Shown piece after piece: positions 53,743-64,000 of a DNA stretch of 64,000 nucleotides. Made by a program: the position numbers and the translations under genes. The notes under the pieces are model-generated. The model ran no database searches. It saw nothing but the letters and a program-made list of their open reading frames with translations, and was not told the origin of the DNA. The DNA lies in NCBI GenBank assembly GCA_000151295.1, contig GG745370.1, positions 1 through 64,000 on the forward strand, read 5' to 3'. This DNA comes from Allomyces macrogynus ATCC 38327. Its lineage: Eukaryota > Blastocladiomycota > Blastocladiomycetes > Blastocladiales > Blastocladiaceae. Positions within the stretch are counted from its first letter, which is position 1, and the number at the start of each line of letters is the position of its first letter.

Positions 53743-55380
53743 ATGGCCCTGTCCGTCCTGCGCAACTCGACCTCGCTGCTCGGCCGTGCCGCCGTTTCCG
53801 TGCTTGCCACGGCGGCCCGCACGCCCGCCAACGCTGCTGCCGCTCTCGCCGTGGGTGCTGCTCGCCATGTGCCCGCGACCCGCGCGAACTTGACCACGGC
53901 GTCGACGCCCGCGCACCAAGTCGCTGCGACCCAAGTTGCCGATGCGCCGCTTCCCGGCGCGCAGGCCGCTGCTGCTGCTGCTGCGCACGCTGCCGTCGCC
54001 CGTCCGCCGTCGCCTGCGCTGACCACGCTGCAGTTCTCGATCCAGGACGGCGTCGGCGCTCTGACGTCGGTTCTCGGTGTGCTGTGCTCGGACCTTGGCA
54101 TTTCGCTGAACCGCATCGAGTCGCGTCCCTCCAAGACGCGCGACTGGGACTACGACTTTTTTGTCGACTTTGCGCTGCCGCCGGGCGCCGACCAGACGGC
54201 CGAATCGATTGTCGCCAAGCTGCGCGCCGTCTCGCACGTGCGCCATGTCATGCTCGTCTCGACGACCGATTCGGGCGAGCTGCACGTTGCGCCCTCGACC
54301 ACGACCGAGGCTGTGGCCTCAGCATCGCCGACCGTCAACACGGCCGATACGGCCACGGGCCCATGGTTCCCGCGCAAAATGTCGGACCTCGACGTCTTTG
54401 CTGAGCGCGTACTCAGTTACGGCGCTGAGCTCGACGCCGACCACCCGGGGTTCACTGACAAGGACTACCGCGCGCGCCGCGAGCTGATCACCAAGAACGC
54501 CAAGGAGTACCGCACGGGCATGCCGCTGCCGAGCGTTAACTACACGCCCGACGAAGTCAAGACGTGGGGCCTCGTCTACGACAAGCTCACGGCCATGTAC
54601 ACGAACTCGGCGTGCCGCGAGCACCGGTACATTTTCCCGCTGCTCGAGGCCAACTGCGGGTACGCGCGCGACAATGTCCCGCAGCAGGCCGATATCTCGC
54701 GCTTCCTGAAGGAGTGCACGGGCTTTACGCTGCGGCCCGTCATGGGTCTGCTCAGTTCGCGCGATTTCCTGAACGCGCTCGCATTCCGGGTTTTTTATGC
54801 GACGCAGTACGTGCGGCACCCGTCGATGCCCTTCTACACGCCCGAGCCCGATATCTGCCATGAGTTGCTCGGTCACGTGCCGCTGTTCGCAGACCCGGAC
54901 TTTGCCGACTTCTCGCACACGGTCGGGCTCGCGTCGCTCGGCGCGTCGGACGAGGAAGTCAAGAAGTTGGCCACGCTCTACTGGTTCACGGTCGAGTTTG
55001 GCCTGTGCAAGGAGAAGAACCCGGACGGGACTGACGGGCTCAAGGCCTATGGCGCGGGCCTGCTGTCGTCGACAGGCGAGCTCGAGTACGCGCTCTCCGG
55101 CAAGCCCGAGTTGCGGCCGTTCGACCCGGCCAAGGCCGCTGTCACGCCCTACCCGATCACCGAGTACCAGCCTGTCTACTACGTGGCCGAGAGTTTCCGC
55201 ACGATGAAGGAGCAGGTCGTCGAGTACGCAGCGTCGCTCAAGCGGCCGTACGCGATGCGGTACAATTCCGCGACCGAGGCGATCGAGATTTTGGACTCGA
55301 AGGAGAAGATCTCGCGGTACGCACAGGGGATCCAGGCGCAGGTGCACACGCTCATGGACGCGCTCGACCGGTTGCCGTAA
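53743..55380 (+). CDS. PAH: phenylalanine-4-hydroxylase (aromatic amino acid hydroxylase)
   Basis: Single exon, 545 aa. Residues 1-90 are Ala/Arg/Ser/Thr-rich without acids at the start (MALSVLRNSTSLLGRAAV), as in a mitochondrial presequence. The ACT regulatory domain (about 95-175) has LQFSIQDGVGALTSVLGVLC and LNRIESRPSK. The catalytic domain (about 205-510) contains TGFTLRPVMGLLSSRDFLN and PDICHELLGHVPLFADPDFA. The iron ligands are His373, His378 and Glu418 (YWFTVEFGL), with the same 5- and 40-residue spacing as in the animal enzyme. It converts phenylalanine to tyrosine with O2 and a pterin. The C-terminal helix ends DALDRLP. The start was chosen at the first ATG before the presequence-like region. 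Confidence 0.95.
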   Translation: MALSVLRNSTSLLGRAAVSVLATAARTPANAAAALAVGAARHVPATRANLTTASTPAHQVAATQVADAPLPGAQAAAAAAAHAAVARPPSPALTTLQFSIQDGVGALTSVLGVLCSDLGISLNRIESRPSKTRDWDYDFFVDFALPPGADQTAESIVAKLRAVSHVRHVMLVSTTDSGELHVAPSTTTEAVASASPTVNTADTATGPWFPRKMSDLDVFAERVLSYGAELDADHPGFTDKDYRARRELITKNAKEYRTGMPLPSVNYTPDEVKTWGLVYDKLTAMYTNSACREHRYIFPLLEANCGYARDNVPQQADISRFLKECTGFTLRPVMGLLSSRDFLNALAFRVFYATQYVRHPSMPFYTPEPDICHELLGHVPLFADPDFADFSHTVGLASLGASDEEVKKLATLYWFTVEFGLCKEKNPDGTDGLKAYGAGLLSSTGELEYALSGKPELRPFDPAKAAVTPYPITEYQPVYYVAESFRTMKEQVVEYAASLKRPYAMRYNSATEAIEILDSKEKISRYAQGIQAQVHTLMDALDRLP

Positions 55381-56262
55381 GTCTCGGTGCCGTACGTGTC
55401 GATGGTCTTCGAGGAGGTCGACCCGTGGTTTGGGTCGCGCGCGTCAAGTGCCTCGTCATGCTTTACCATAGCCTGTTCGTTTCTCTTTTCTGTTGTCGTT
55501 TTGGTTCCCCCGCATCCGTTGTCATCAAGATCTACCCTCCCCCACACTGTACATTGCGCGTGCGTCGCTGCCTACCTGCCTCTCTCCTCACCGGCCCGTC
55601 GTGTCCTGGCGGATTCGGCCTCCCACTTTTCGTTTTTGGTCCGTCGTGTCCTGGCGGGACCGTTTCGCACTTTTATCGGGCTCGTCGTGTCCTGGCGAGC
55701 CCGGCGTACTTGAAGCTCACTGGGGTGGCGAGGACTTGGAGGCTCAATCCCGCCGTGGCGGTGCCCGCTTGGGCATATTTCGGCATCCTGTAAATATTGG
55801 ACACCAGCTGCGCGACTTGCGCGGGTTTCTTTTGTCGCGATCGAGCCAGTCAGTGGCGTGCTGCGAGCCGTCCGCGTTCCCGTCGCTGATCCAGGTCCGA
55901 TCTTGGACCGGTTGGCAACTGCCCATTCGTCGTGGTTCATGGGCGACGCCGTTTCGAGGCGTTTTCTCCGCGGCTTACAGAGGACTTAGCACGGGCCGAC
56001 CTGAGTGCGAGACGCGACAATACGCGGCGTGCAAACCACGCGAATCATCTGACCGCGTCAGATCAGAGCCGCGTCTTCACGTCCGCTCGTTCAGCACCGC
56101 CCCATCTCCTCGTCGACATCCATTCTTGCTCTCCATACCCATCATCTACCCGCCGCCACTGGCCGCATTCCGCTTGGATTGACGCGGGCCGTCCATCCGC
56201 ACCCATTCCCGGCACCTCACGGCGGTCATCTCGCCGCCAGCGACCCCGCCGCCCTGATCACC
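55381..56262. other. PAH 3' region and dynein promoter
   Basis: About 880 bases without a gene. The first 200 are T-rich, as in a 3' UTR. A three-copy direct repeat is at 55597-55697. The last 200 are C-rich leader of the dynein gene (CCATCCGCACCC). Confidence 0.5.
55597..55697. repeat. three direct copies of CGTCGTGTCCTGGCG
   Basis: Identical 15-mers start at 55597, 55642 and 55683, spaced 45 and 41 bases. The intervening sequence is unrelated. They lie between the PAH stop and the dynein start and could be a binding site array or a decayed tandem repeat. Confidence 0.85.
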
Positions 56263-59200
56263 ATGCGCGGCAGCCTGCACCGCCCGTTTGCCGACCCGAC
56301 CACCTCATCCCGCCCGCCAGCGTCATCTCAACAACCGACGGCAACAGCAGGAGCAGCAGCGACATCCGCATCCAATGCCGCCGCGCCCAACGACCCACCG
56401 ACCATACCGTCGCCCTCGCCGGTCCTATTTTACAGCAATGTCGGTGCCCACCCCACATCGCTGATGCCGTTGCGGAATGCCCGGATCTGACGCGCCATGG
56501 CATCGGCACCGCGTAGACGCTGCGGCTCGGCCAGAAATGGAACCGGCAAGCGAGTCTCGTCCCGACCGAGGACGGGTACGACCTCGCCAAGTCGCCGCTC
56601 GAGAATTTTGAGCGGCTCAATGAGCGGTTCCTGAGCACGCTCACGAGCTCGGGTACTGTTTTGATCTCTTCCCTGCCCAAAGTCGAGGGGATCCTGACGG
56701 AATTGCGTTCCTCGATTAGACCCGGCCGCAATTGCCAAGGGTCCCGGCACCTCGCCCGCGACGACGGCACGCGCGCTACCACCCATCAAGCCCGGCGTGG
56801 CCGGAAGGCGAGCAGCGGGTGCCGTTGCGCAGGGCGCGCGCAAGCAGCGGCACTTGGAGACGGAGCAGCGCAACAAGCAGTTTCGTGGCGAACTCGTGTC
56901 GCTCGTCATGTACGTTGCGGGTGGTCAGGAATGCACACCTGTTTGAGTTCTGACGCGAATTCGCATCTAGGAAAGGCAGCAGGAGCACGGCGTCCGACGG
57001 GTCCGCGAATGGCGGCAGCGACGACGCCGACGAGCCGTCGGTGCAGGAGCGCGAGACCATGGTTCGTGTATCTTTGACGTTGGACGAACCCGGTGCGCCG
57101 TACTCACCCCACTCCAACGACGACGTGTAGCAGAAGTACTACTACTACATCACCAATGGCGTCGACACGACGCAAGTCGCCGAAATGGACCGCCGCTGGC
57201 TCGCGCATGTTCTTCACCTAATCCCATCGCGGCTCAAGGACGCGTTCCCCGTTTCTGTCGCGACCCTGTCAGGCGAAATGCGCGAAGACTACCACATGTC
57301 CGTCAAGAAGGCCATTGTCGACTTTGTCTTGCGCGACCCGCGCCAAAAGCTCGCCGGCACCGAAGAGGACACGTCCGAGTACGGGTTCACGACGCTGCGC
57401 GCGTCAACAGCCACCTGGCAGGACGACTTCCAGTACGCGCGCGACCTCGTTGCACACCAGCTGCTCGTGCTCAGCCCCGTGATCGTCGAGATTCAGCAGA
57501 TTATCGCGAAATATCGCGGGACGCTGTTAGTGGACGCGGCCGCATTAGCTCGCGAGGAGCAGCCGTTTGATTTGCGCCGGTTCAAGGGGATCATGCTGCA
57601 CCAGTTTGAGTCGGCGCGCGAGGGGCTCATGTCGAGGTACGGCTCGCTGTTCATGACAAATACGACCATGCTCATTTTGCTCACCTCCCTTGCCGACATC
57701 CAGCTTCTACCCGGAGATCCTCAACGTCTTCTACCAGGGCGCCAAGAAAAACTCGTGGTCGGCGATTGCGCCGGCCAAGCTTCCGAGTTTCTTCAACCTG
57801 ATTGCGCTCTACATGACCGACTTTCTGCGGCACGTCACGCAGACCTCGGTCGAGGCGTTCGTCAATCTGTTCACGGCCCTGCGCCCACCGCAGTTTGCCA
57901 TCAAGCTGATCCACGACGCGCCCGAAATTCGCATGGACCCGCACCCGCGCGACGTGCAGCTCGTGATCGAGGCCCTACTCGAAAGCCTTCTCTCGACACT
58001 CAACCGCGTGCCGCGCATCGAGACGCAGTTGTTTGCATCGAAAGTGCCGAAACTCTTGCCGGTCGCGCTCGAGGTCACGCAGCCGCAGTGGGTCGCGTAT
58101 CAGAAAAAGTTGCTCTATCGGTGCCTACAACGCGCGCTGGCAGCGCCGCAGCAGTACTTGCAGGACTTTGCGCCGCACTCGGACCTGATTGCCGGCAAGC
58201 TCGAGGAGAGCGTGCACTTGGCGCTCAAGAACGCCGAGGCCGCCGTTGCCGCCGCCGAGGCCGAGGGGACCACCGGCGACGGCAGCGCCGCGGCCGCCGC
58301 CCCGTTCGACGACCTGATCGTCGAAGCGCGGCGATTACGCGACCTCGCGAGCAACCGGCTCCTCGCCGCATACCCGTTCCAGGTCGAGTTCCCGCTGGTC
58401 TTGCTGCAGTGCGGTGACTTTGTCACGGCGCTCGCCGACACGGCGGTCGCACTGGCCGCGACGATCATGGCGTGGGTCGCCGACCGCACGCGCGCGGAAC
58501 ACACGGTCCTCTCGCACGAATTCAAGGCCATGGCCGACCGACTCGCCAAACCGCCGGCGACCGTCGAGGACATGGCCAATTTGCAAAAGTACCTCGAGAC
58601 TGCGCGCGGCACCGACTTTGCCCGACTCGAGGCGCAGGTCGAGCACGCGCGCGTGCGGCTCAACGTGCTCATGCAGCTCTACGACATGACGCGCGAAGAC
58701 TACGACCTGAACGCGTTCCTATTCACGTGGCCGCACCGCATGGCGCCGACATTTGCGGCCTGCGAGGACTTGCTCGCGTCGGCGCGTAGGTCCAACGAGG
58801 ACGAGCTCCTGCAGCGCCGCGAGAAGCTCAACACCGAGCTCGAGGCACTGAGCCGGCAAGTCGTGGACTTTGCCCAGTACGGTGACGTGGACGAGATTCA
58901 AAAGTACCTCAAGATTGCGCAGAAGTTCCAGGTCAAGCTCGACGGGCTTGGCGAACGCATCACGGCGTTCAACCGCGACGAAATGCTGTTCGGCTGGTCG
59001 TCGACGACGGGTTTCTCGTTGCTCGAAGACGTGGCCGCGCAGTTTGCACCCTACATGACGCTCTACCAGTCGGCCGTCGAGTTCCAAAAGTCTTGCAATA
59101 CGTGGATCAACGGGTCGCTCCTGCAGCTCGACGCCGAAAAGGTCGAGAACGACGCGACGACCATGTGGCGCAACGTCTACAAGATCTTGAACCAATTCGA

Positions 59201-62200
59201 GGCGCCCGAGCCGTCGACCATGGCGCAAAAGGTCAAGGAGGAGCTCGAGCAGTTCAAGGTGCACATTCCGATGATTCGCGTGCTGTGCAACCCGGGTCTG
59301 CGCGAGCGCCACTGGCACGCGATTTCGGAGGTCGTCGGGTACAAGTTTGCGCCCGACGAGACGACAACGCTCGGGTCTGTGCTCGAGCGCAACCTCGGCC
59401 ACTTCATGGAGCAGCTCGAGACGATCTCGATGACGGCGAGCAAGGAGTACTCGTTCGAGAAGGCGCTGCAAAAGATGTACACCGAGTGGGAAAACGTCGA
59501 GTTTACGGCGCTCGACTACCGCGACACGGGCACGCAGATCTTGTCGGCGATCGACGATATCCAGATGCTGCTCGACGACCATATTGTCAAGACGCAGGCG
59601 ATGCGCGGCAGCCCGTATATCAAGCCGTTCGAGGACGAGACGCGCGAGTGGGACCGCAAACTGAACTTGATCCAGGAAGTGCTCGACGTCTGGCTCAAGG
59701 TGCAAATGACGTGGCTCTACCTCGAGCCCATCTTCTCGTCCGAGGATATCATGCGGCAAATGCCCGTCGAGGGCAAGCGGTTCCGCGGCGTCGACGCGTT
59801 CTGGAAGGAGCTCATGCGGCACCTGGCGCTCGATCACCACGTGCTGGCCGCAACGGCCATGCCCAACTTGCTCGACCGGCTCACGCAGAGCAACGAGGAG
59901 CTCGAACTCATTCAGCGCGGGCTCAACCACTACCTCGAAGTCAAGCGCCTATACTTCCCGCGCTTCTTTTTCCTGTCGAACGACGAGATGCTCGAAATTT
60001 TGTCGGAGACGCGCGACCCGCTGCGTGTGCAGCCGCACCTCAAGAAATGTTTCGAGGGGATCAACTCGCTCAAGTTTGAAGAGAACCTCGACATTACCGG
60101 CATGTACTCGAACCTCAAGGAGTTTATCACGTTCCCGAAGAAGATTTCTACCGCCGACGCCAACGGCGCCGTGGAAAAGTGGCTGCTCGACGTGGAAAAG
60201 TCGATGCTGCTCAGCGTGTTTGAAGTCGTGCAAAAGGCGTTTCTCGGGTACAAGGACGGCGAGCGCGACACGTGGGTATTGCAGTGGCCAGGGCAGGCTG
60301 TCTTGACCATTTCGCAAGTTTTTTGGACGCGCGAGGTCGAGGCGTCGATTTCCACAGGTAATCTCAAGGCCTATGCCGACTTGAGCAACCAGCGGCTCGC
60401 ACGGATCGTCGAGCTCGTGCGCGGCAGTTTGACCAAGGTTGTGCGGTCGACGCTCGAGGCGCTGGTCGTTGTCGACGTGCACGCGCGCGACGTCGTGGCC
60501 CTGCTCGAGTCGAGCCGCGTCGCCAACATTTCCGATTTCGACTGGCTCTCGCAAATGCGCTACTACTACGACAAGGACCAAGGGGTGATCGTGAAAATGA
60601 TCAACTCGGTCGTCAAGTACGGCTACGAGTATCTCGGGAACCAAGGGCGACTTGTCATCACGCCGCTGACGGACCGGTGTTTCCGCACGCTGCTCGGCGC
60701 ACTACAGCTCAACCTCGGCGGCGCGCCCGAGGGGCCCGCCGGCACGGGCAAGACCGAGTCGGTCAAGGACCTGGCCAAGGCGATTGCCAAGCAGTGCGTC
60801 GTCTACAACTGCTCCGACGGTCTCGATTACATTGCGATGGGCAAGTTTTTCAAGGGTCTGGCCTCGTCGGGCGCGTGGGCGTGCTTTGACGAGTTCAACC
60901 GCATCGATCTCGAGGTATTGTCGGTCGTCGCGCAGCAGATCCTGACGATTCAGCGCGCCAAGTTTGCCAATGCCGACACGTTCCTGTTCGAGGGCACGGA
61001 GCTGCACCTGAACCCGACGTGCGCCGTCTTCATCACCATGAACCCGGGCTATGCCGGCCGGTCCGAGCTGCCGGATAACTTGAAGTCGCTGTTCCGGCCT
61101 GTCGCCATGATGGTGCCCGACTACACGCTGATTGCCGAAATCTCGCTCTACTCGTTTGGGTTTGTCGATGCGCGCAGTATGGCCGTCAAGATCACGGCCA
61201 CGTACCGGCTGTGCTCGGAGCAGCTGTCGTCACAGGACCACTACGATTACGGCATGCGCGCGGTCAAGTCAGTGCTCAATGCTGCCGGTGCGCTGTACGT
61301 GTCCTCCTCTGCTGCCCCGCCATGTAGTTCCTCTTCTGTATATCTGACCATCGTCTCCATCGTAGCAAGCTCAAATACCCGCACGAAAACGAGAACATTA
61401 TCATTTTGCGGTCGATCAACGACGTCAACCTGCCCAAGTTCCTGTCGCACGACATTCCGCTGTTCAAGGGCATCACGTCGGACCTGTTCCCGGGCTGCAC
61501 GCTGCCGACGCCCGACTACGAGGTTCTGATTGCGGCCATCAAGCAGTCGTGCGAGAAGTTGAACCTGCAGCTCACGCCGCCGTTCCTCGAAAAAGTGCTG
61601 CAAGTCTACGAGATGATGCTTGTGCGGCACGGGTACATGATCGTCGGCGAGGCAACGTCGGGCAAGACGTGCAGCTACCGCGTGCTCGCCGCGGCGCTCA
61701 CGGAAATGAACAAGAGCAACGTGCCCGGTGTCGAAAAAGTGCAATACCAGGTCATGAACCCCAAGAGTATCACCATGGGCCAGCTCTACGGCCAGTTTGA
61801 TATGGTCACGCACGAGTGGAGCGATGGTGTGCTCGCGCTGTGCTTCCGGTCGTTTGCGTCGTCGCCGTCGCCCGATCGGAAATGGGTGATCTTTGACGGT
61901 CCCGTCGACGCCGTGTGGGTCGAGAACATGAACACGGTACTCGACGATAACAAGAAGCTCTGCCTCAACAGCGGCGAGATCATCCAACTGTCGTCGTCGA
62001 TGAGCATGATGTTTGAAGTACGCGACTTGGCTGTGGCCTCGGTACGTTTATCGCTCCTCAAGCGTTCGCCTCAGGTCCATCGACTGACCGATTCAATGTG
62101 CCATCTAGCCCGCTACCGTCAGTCGCTGCGGCATGATCTACATGGAGCCGTCGAGTCTCGGGTGGAAGCCGCTCATGCAGAGCTGGCTCACGACGACGGT

Positions 62201-64000
62201 CAAGAACGCGCAACACGCGGCCACGATTGAGGCCATTTTCCTCGACTGGCTCGACCCGTGCATCGACTTTGTGCGCAAGGAGTGTGTCGAGCTGTGCGAG
62301 ACGCTCAACTCGAACCTGGCGCGGTCGTGCATGAACATTTTCCAGGGCCAGTACGTCGACACCAAGCAGCCGACCAACCCGCAGCTGCAGGCCATGATGA
62401 TGTTTGCGATCGTGTGGAGCGTCGGCGGCGCGCTCAACCCGGCAGGCAAGACCAAGTTCAATGTGTTTTTCCGCGACTTGTCGGGCAAGACCGTGACCGA
62501 GAGCCCGTTCCCGGCCGAGGGCGCCGTCTACGACTACACGTTTGTGAACGGCCAGTGGCGACTGTGGACCGACCAATTGACTGACGTGCCGATTCCGGCG
62601 TCGGCGCGGTTTGCGGATATCTTGGTCCAGACGATCGACACGATGCGGTACTCGGCGCTTCTCAAGCTACTCGCGCGCATCAACAAGCACGTGCTGCTCG
62701 TTGGGCCCACGGGCACGGGCAAGACTATGTACATCAACGACACTCTCAACAAGCTGCCGCCTGAGCAGTGGGTCAACATCTTCTTGACGTTCTCGGCGCA
62801 GACGAGTGCGCGGCAGACGCAAGAGTTTCTCGAGGCCAAGTTCGACAAGCGTCGCAAGGGTGTCTATGGCCCGGCGTTGGGCAAGCAGGCCATCGTCTTT
62901 GTCGACGACCTCAACATGCCGGCGCGCGAGGTCTACGGCGCACAACCGCCGATCGAGTTACTGCGCCAGTGGATGGACCACGGCGGGTGGTACAATCTCG
63001 GCGACAAGTCATTCCAAGAGTTTATCGACCTGCAATTTGTTGCGGCCATGGGTCCACCCGGTGGTGGGCGCAACCCGGTCACGTCGCGCTTCTTGCGGCA
63101 CTTCAACTCGATTGGCATCAATGCGTTTGACGACCCGACTCTCAACAAGATTTTCTCGGTCATTCTCGACTGGCACTTCAAGAAGGGGTTCCAGGCCGCG
63201 ATCCAGACGCTCGCCGGGCCGATTGTTGAGGCAACGCGCGCCGTCTACCGCGCGTCCATGGACTCGCTGCTCCCGACGCCGACCAAGTCGCACTACACGT
63301 TCAACTTGCGCGATTTTTCGCGTGTCGTGCAGGGCATTTTGCTCAGCTCGCCCGAGCGGTTCGCCGACGCGCACAAGGTGATTCGGCTGTGGGCGCACGA
63401 GGTGATGCGCGTCTTTTACGATCGGCTCGTCGACGACGGCGACCGCAATTGGTTCTACGAAATGATTCAGAAGACGACGCAGTCGGCGTTCCAGGTCGAT
63501 TTCCACTTGGTGCTCAAGGCCTATGACACGAACGGCGACGGCAAAGTCGACGAGGGCGAGATTCGCAGTCTCATGTTTGGCGCGTTTGGCGAGTCGTCCA
63601 AGAAGCTCTACGACGAGATTGAGAGCATCGATGCGATGACGGATCTCGTCGATCGCGCGCTCGGCGAGTTCAATGCGCTCAGCAAGAAACAAATGGACCT
63701 GGTCATGTTCCGGTTCGCGATCGAGCACCTGATTCGCATCTCGCGCGTGCTGCTGCAGCCGCAGGGAAATATGGTGTGTGTCGGCGTGGGCGGGTCCGGG
63801 CGCCAGTCGCTCACGCGGCTCGCCGCGTTCATTGCGCAGTGCGAGCTGTTCCAGGTCGAGATCACCAAGAACTACGGCACGACCGAGTGGCACGACGATA
63901 TCAAGAAGATCATGAAAAAGGCCGGCGGCGAGGGCAAGCCGACCGTGTTCTTGTTCTCGGATACGCAGATCCAGCAAGAGTCGTTTCTTGAGGATATCAA
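56263..64000 (+). CDS. axonemal inner-arm dynein heavy chain (DNAH3/7/12 type), 5' part, runs off the window
   Basis: Exons: 56263-56439, 56517-56652, 56720-56909, 56971-57061, 57131-57636, 57704-61294, 61366-62041 and 62109-64000 (open at the window end). All junctions keep frame, giving about 2420 residues. The tail has [20 protein letters not shown], a DNAH7-like motif. The motor P-loops are AAA1 GPAGTGKT (60732), AAA2 GEATSGKT (61646), AAA3 GPTGTGKT (62703) and the AAA4 form [10 protein letters not shown] (63783). Between AAA3 and AAA4 lies an EF-hand-like loop, [14 protein letters not shown] (about 63523). The stalk, AAA5-6 and C-terminus are beyond the window. It drives ciliary/flagellar beating as a single-headed inner-arm dynein. 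The first exon is Pro/Ser/Thr-rich, and its donor (GTCGGT) is the least certain junction. Confidence 0.95.

Noticed and set aside
1..64000. CRISPR arrays, operons, phage or bacterial defence genes
   Set aside because: None seen. Spliceosomal introns and the gene content show a eukaryotic nuclear genome.

Overview
The window is nuclear DNA of a eukaryote, most likely a zoosporic (flagellated) early-diverging fungus such as a blastocladiomycete or chytrid. It is GC-rich. Genes carry short spliceosomal introns, mostly 60-100 nt, with GTACGT/GTGCGT-like donors and CAG/TAG acceptors. Fungal-type genes (a WOPR transcription factor, SYG1, RGP1, YOS1, Hst3/4-type sirtuin, DOT1, STM1) lie beside an inner-arm axonemal dynein heavy chain, which implies a motile flagellum, and a phenylalanine hydroxylase, which is absent from most higher fungi. 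The taxonomic placement is inference.

Layout. 0-6 kb: an unidentified CDS, then a divergent pair of a sirtuin (-) and an STK32/YANK-like kinase (+). 6.5-8.1 kb: decayed gene pieces resembling SPN1/IWS1 and a 53BP1/Crb2-type BRCT region. 8.6-14.8 kb: FAM135-type lipase-like protein (-), a Syntaxin-8-like Qc-SNARE (+), a broken HDEL thioredoxin/PDI-like gene (-) and a single-pass membrane protein (+). 14.8-18 kb: an AT-richer island holding a broken F-box/LRR-like gene interrupted by a ~200-bp foldback element with 42-bp perfect inverted repeats. 18.7-33.2 kb: a dense block of PAQR receptor, YOS1, RGP1, SYG1/XPR1, two unidentified proteins, a two-RRM protein and DOT1.

33.2-40.8 kb is a gene-poor stretch with two remnants of a PIF/Harbinger-like transposase. 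40.8-49 kb holds a WOPR transcription factor (with an apparent 1-base frameshift in its DNA-binding domain) and two tandem, paralogous Myb/telobox proteins. 49.3-55.4 kb holds BUD23, a small one-helix membrane protein, STM1/SERBP1 and phenylalanine hydroxylase. 56.3 kb to the end is the 5' part of a dynein heavy chain, reading through AAA1-AAA4 and running off the window.

The genes are mostly unlinked housekeeping functions: Golgi and endosome traffic (YOS1, RGP1, SNARE), phosphate sensing and export (SYG1), ribosome biogenesis and dormancy (BUD23, STM1), chromatin (sirtuin, DOT1) and telobox DNA binding. Many adjacent genes are divergent pairs sharing a 360-1000 bp promoter. Exon coordinates given in the entries were worked out by hand from splice motifs and checked for frame; unresolved junctions are stated. 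I see no operon, CRISPR array, clear tRNA/rRNA, or obvious novel multi-gene system. Several genes carry single-base frame breaks in otherwise conserved domains. These may be real decay or assembly errors, and that is the main uncertainty of this annotation.
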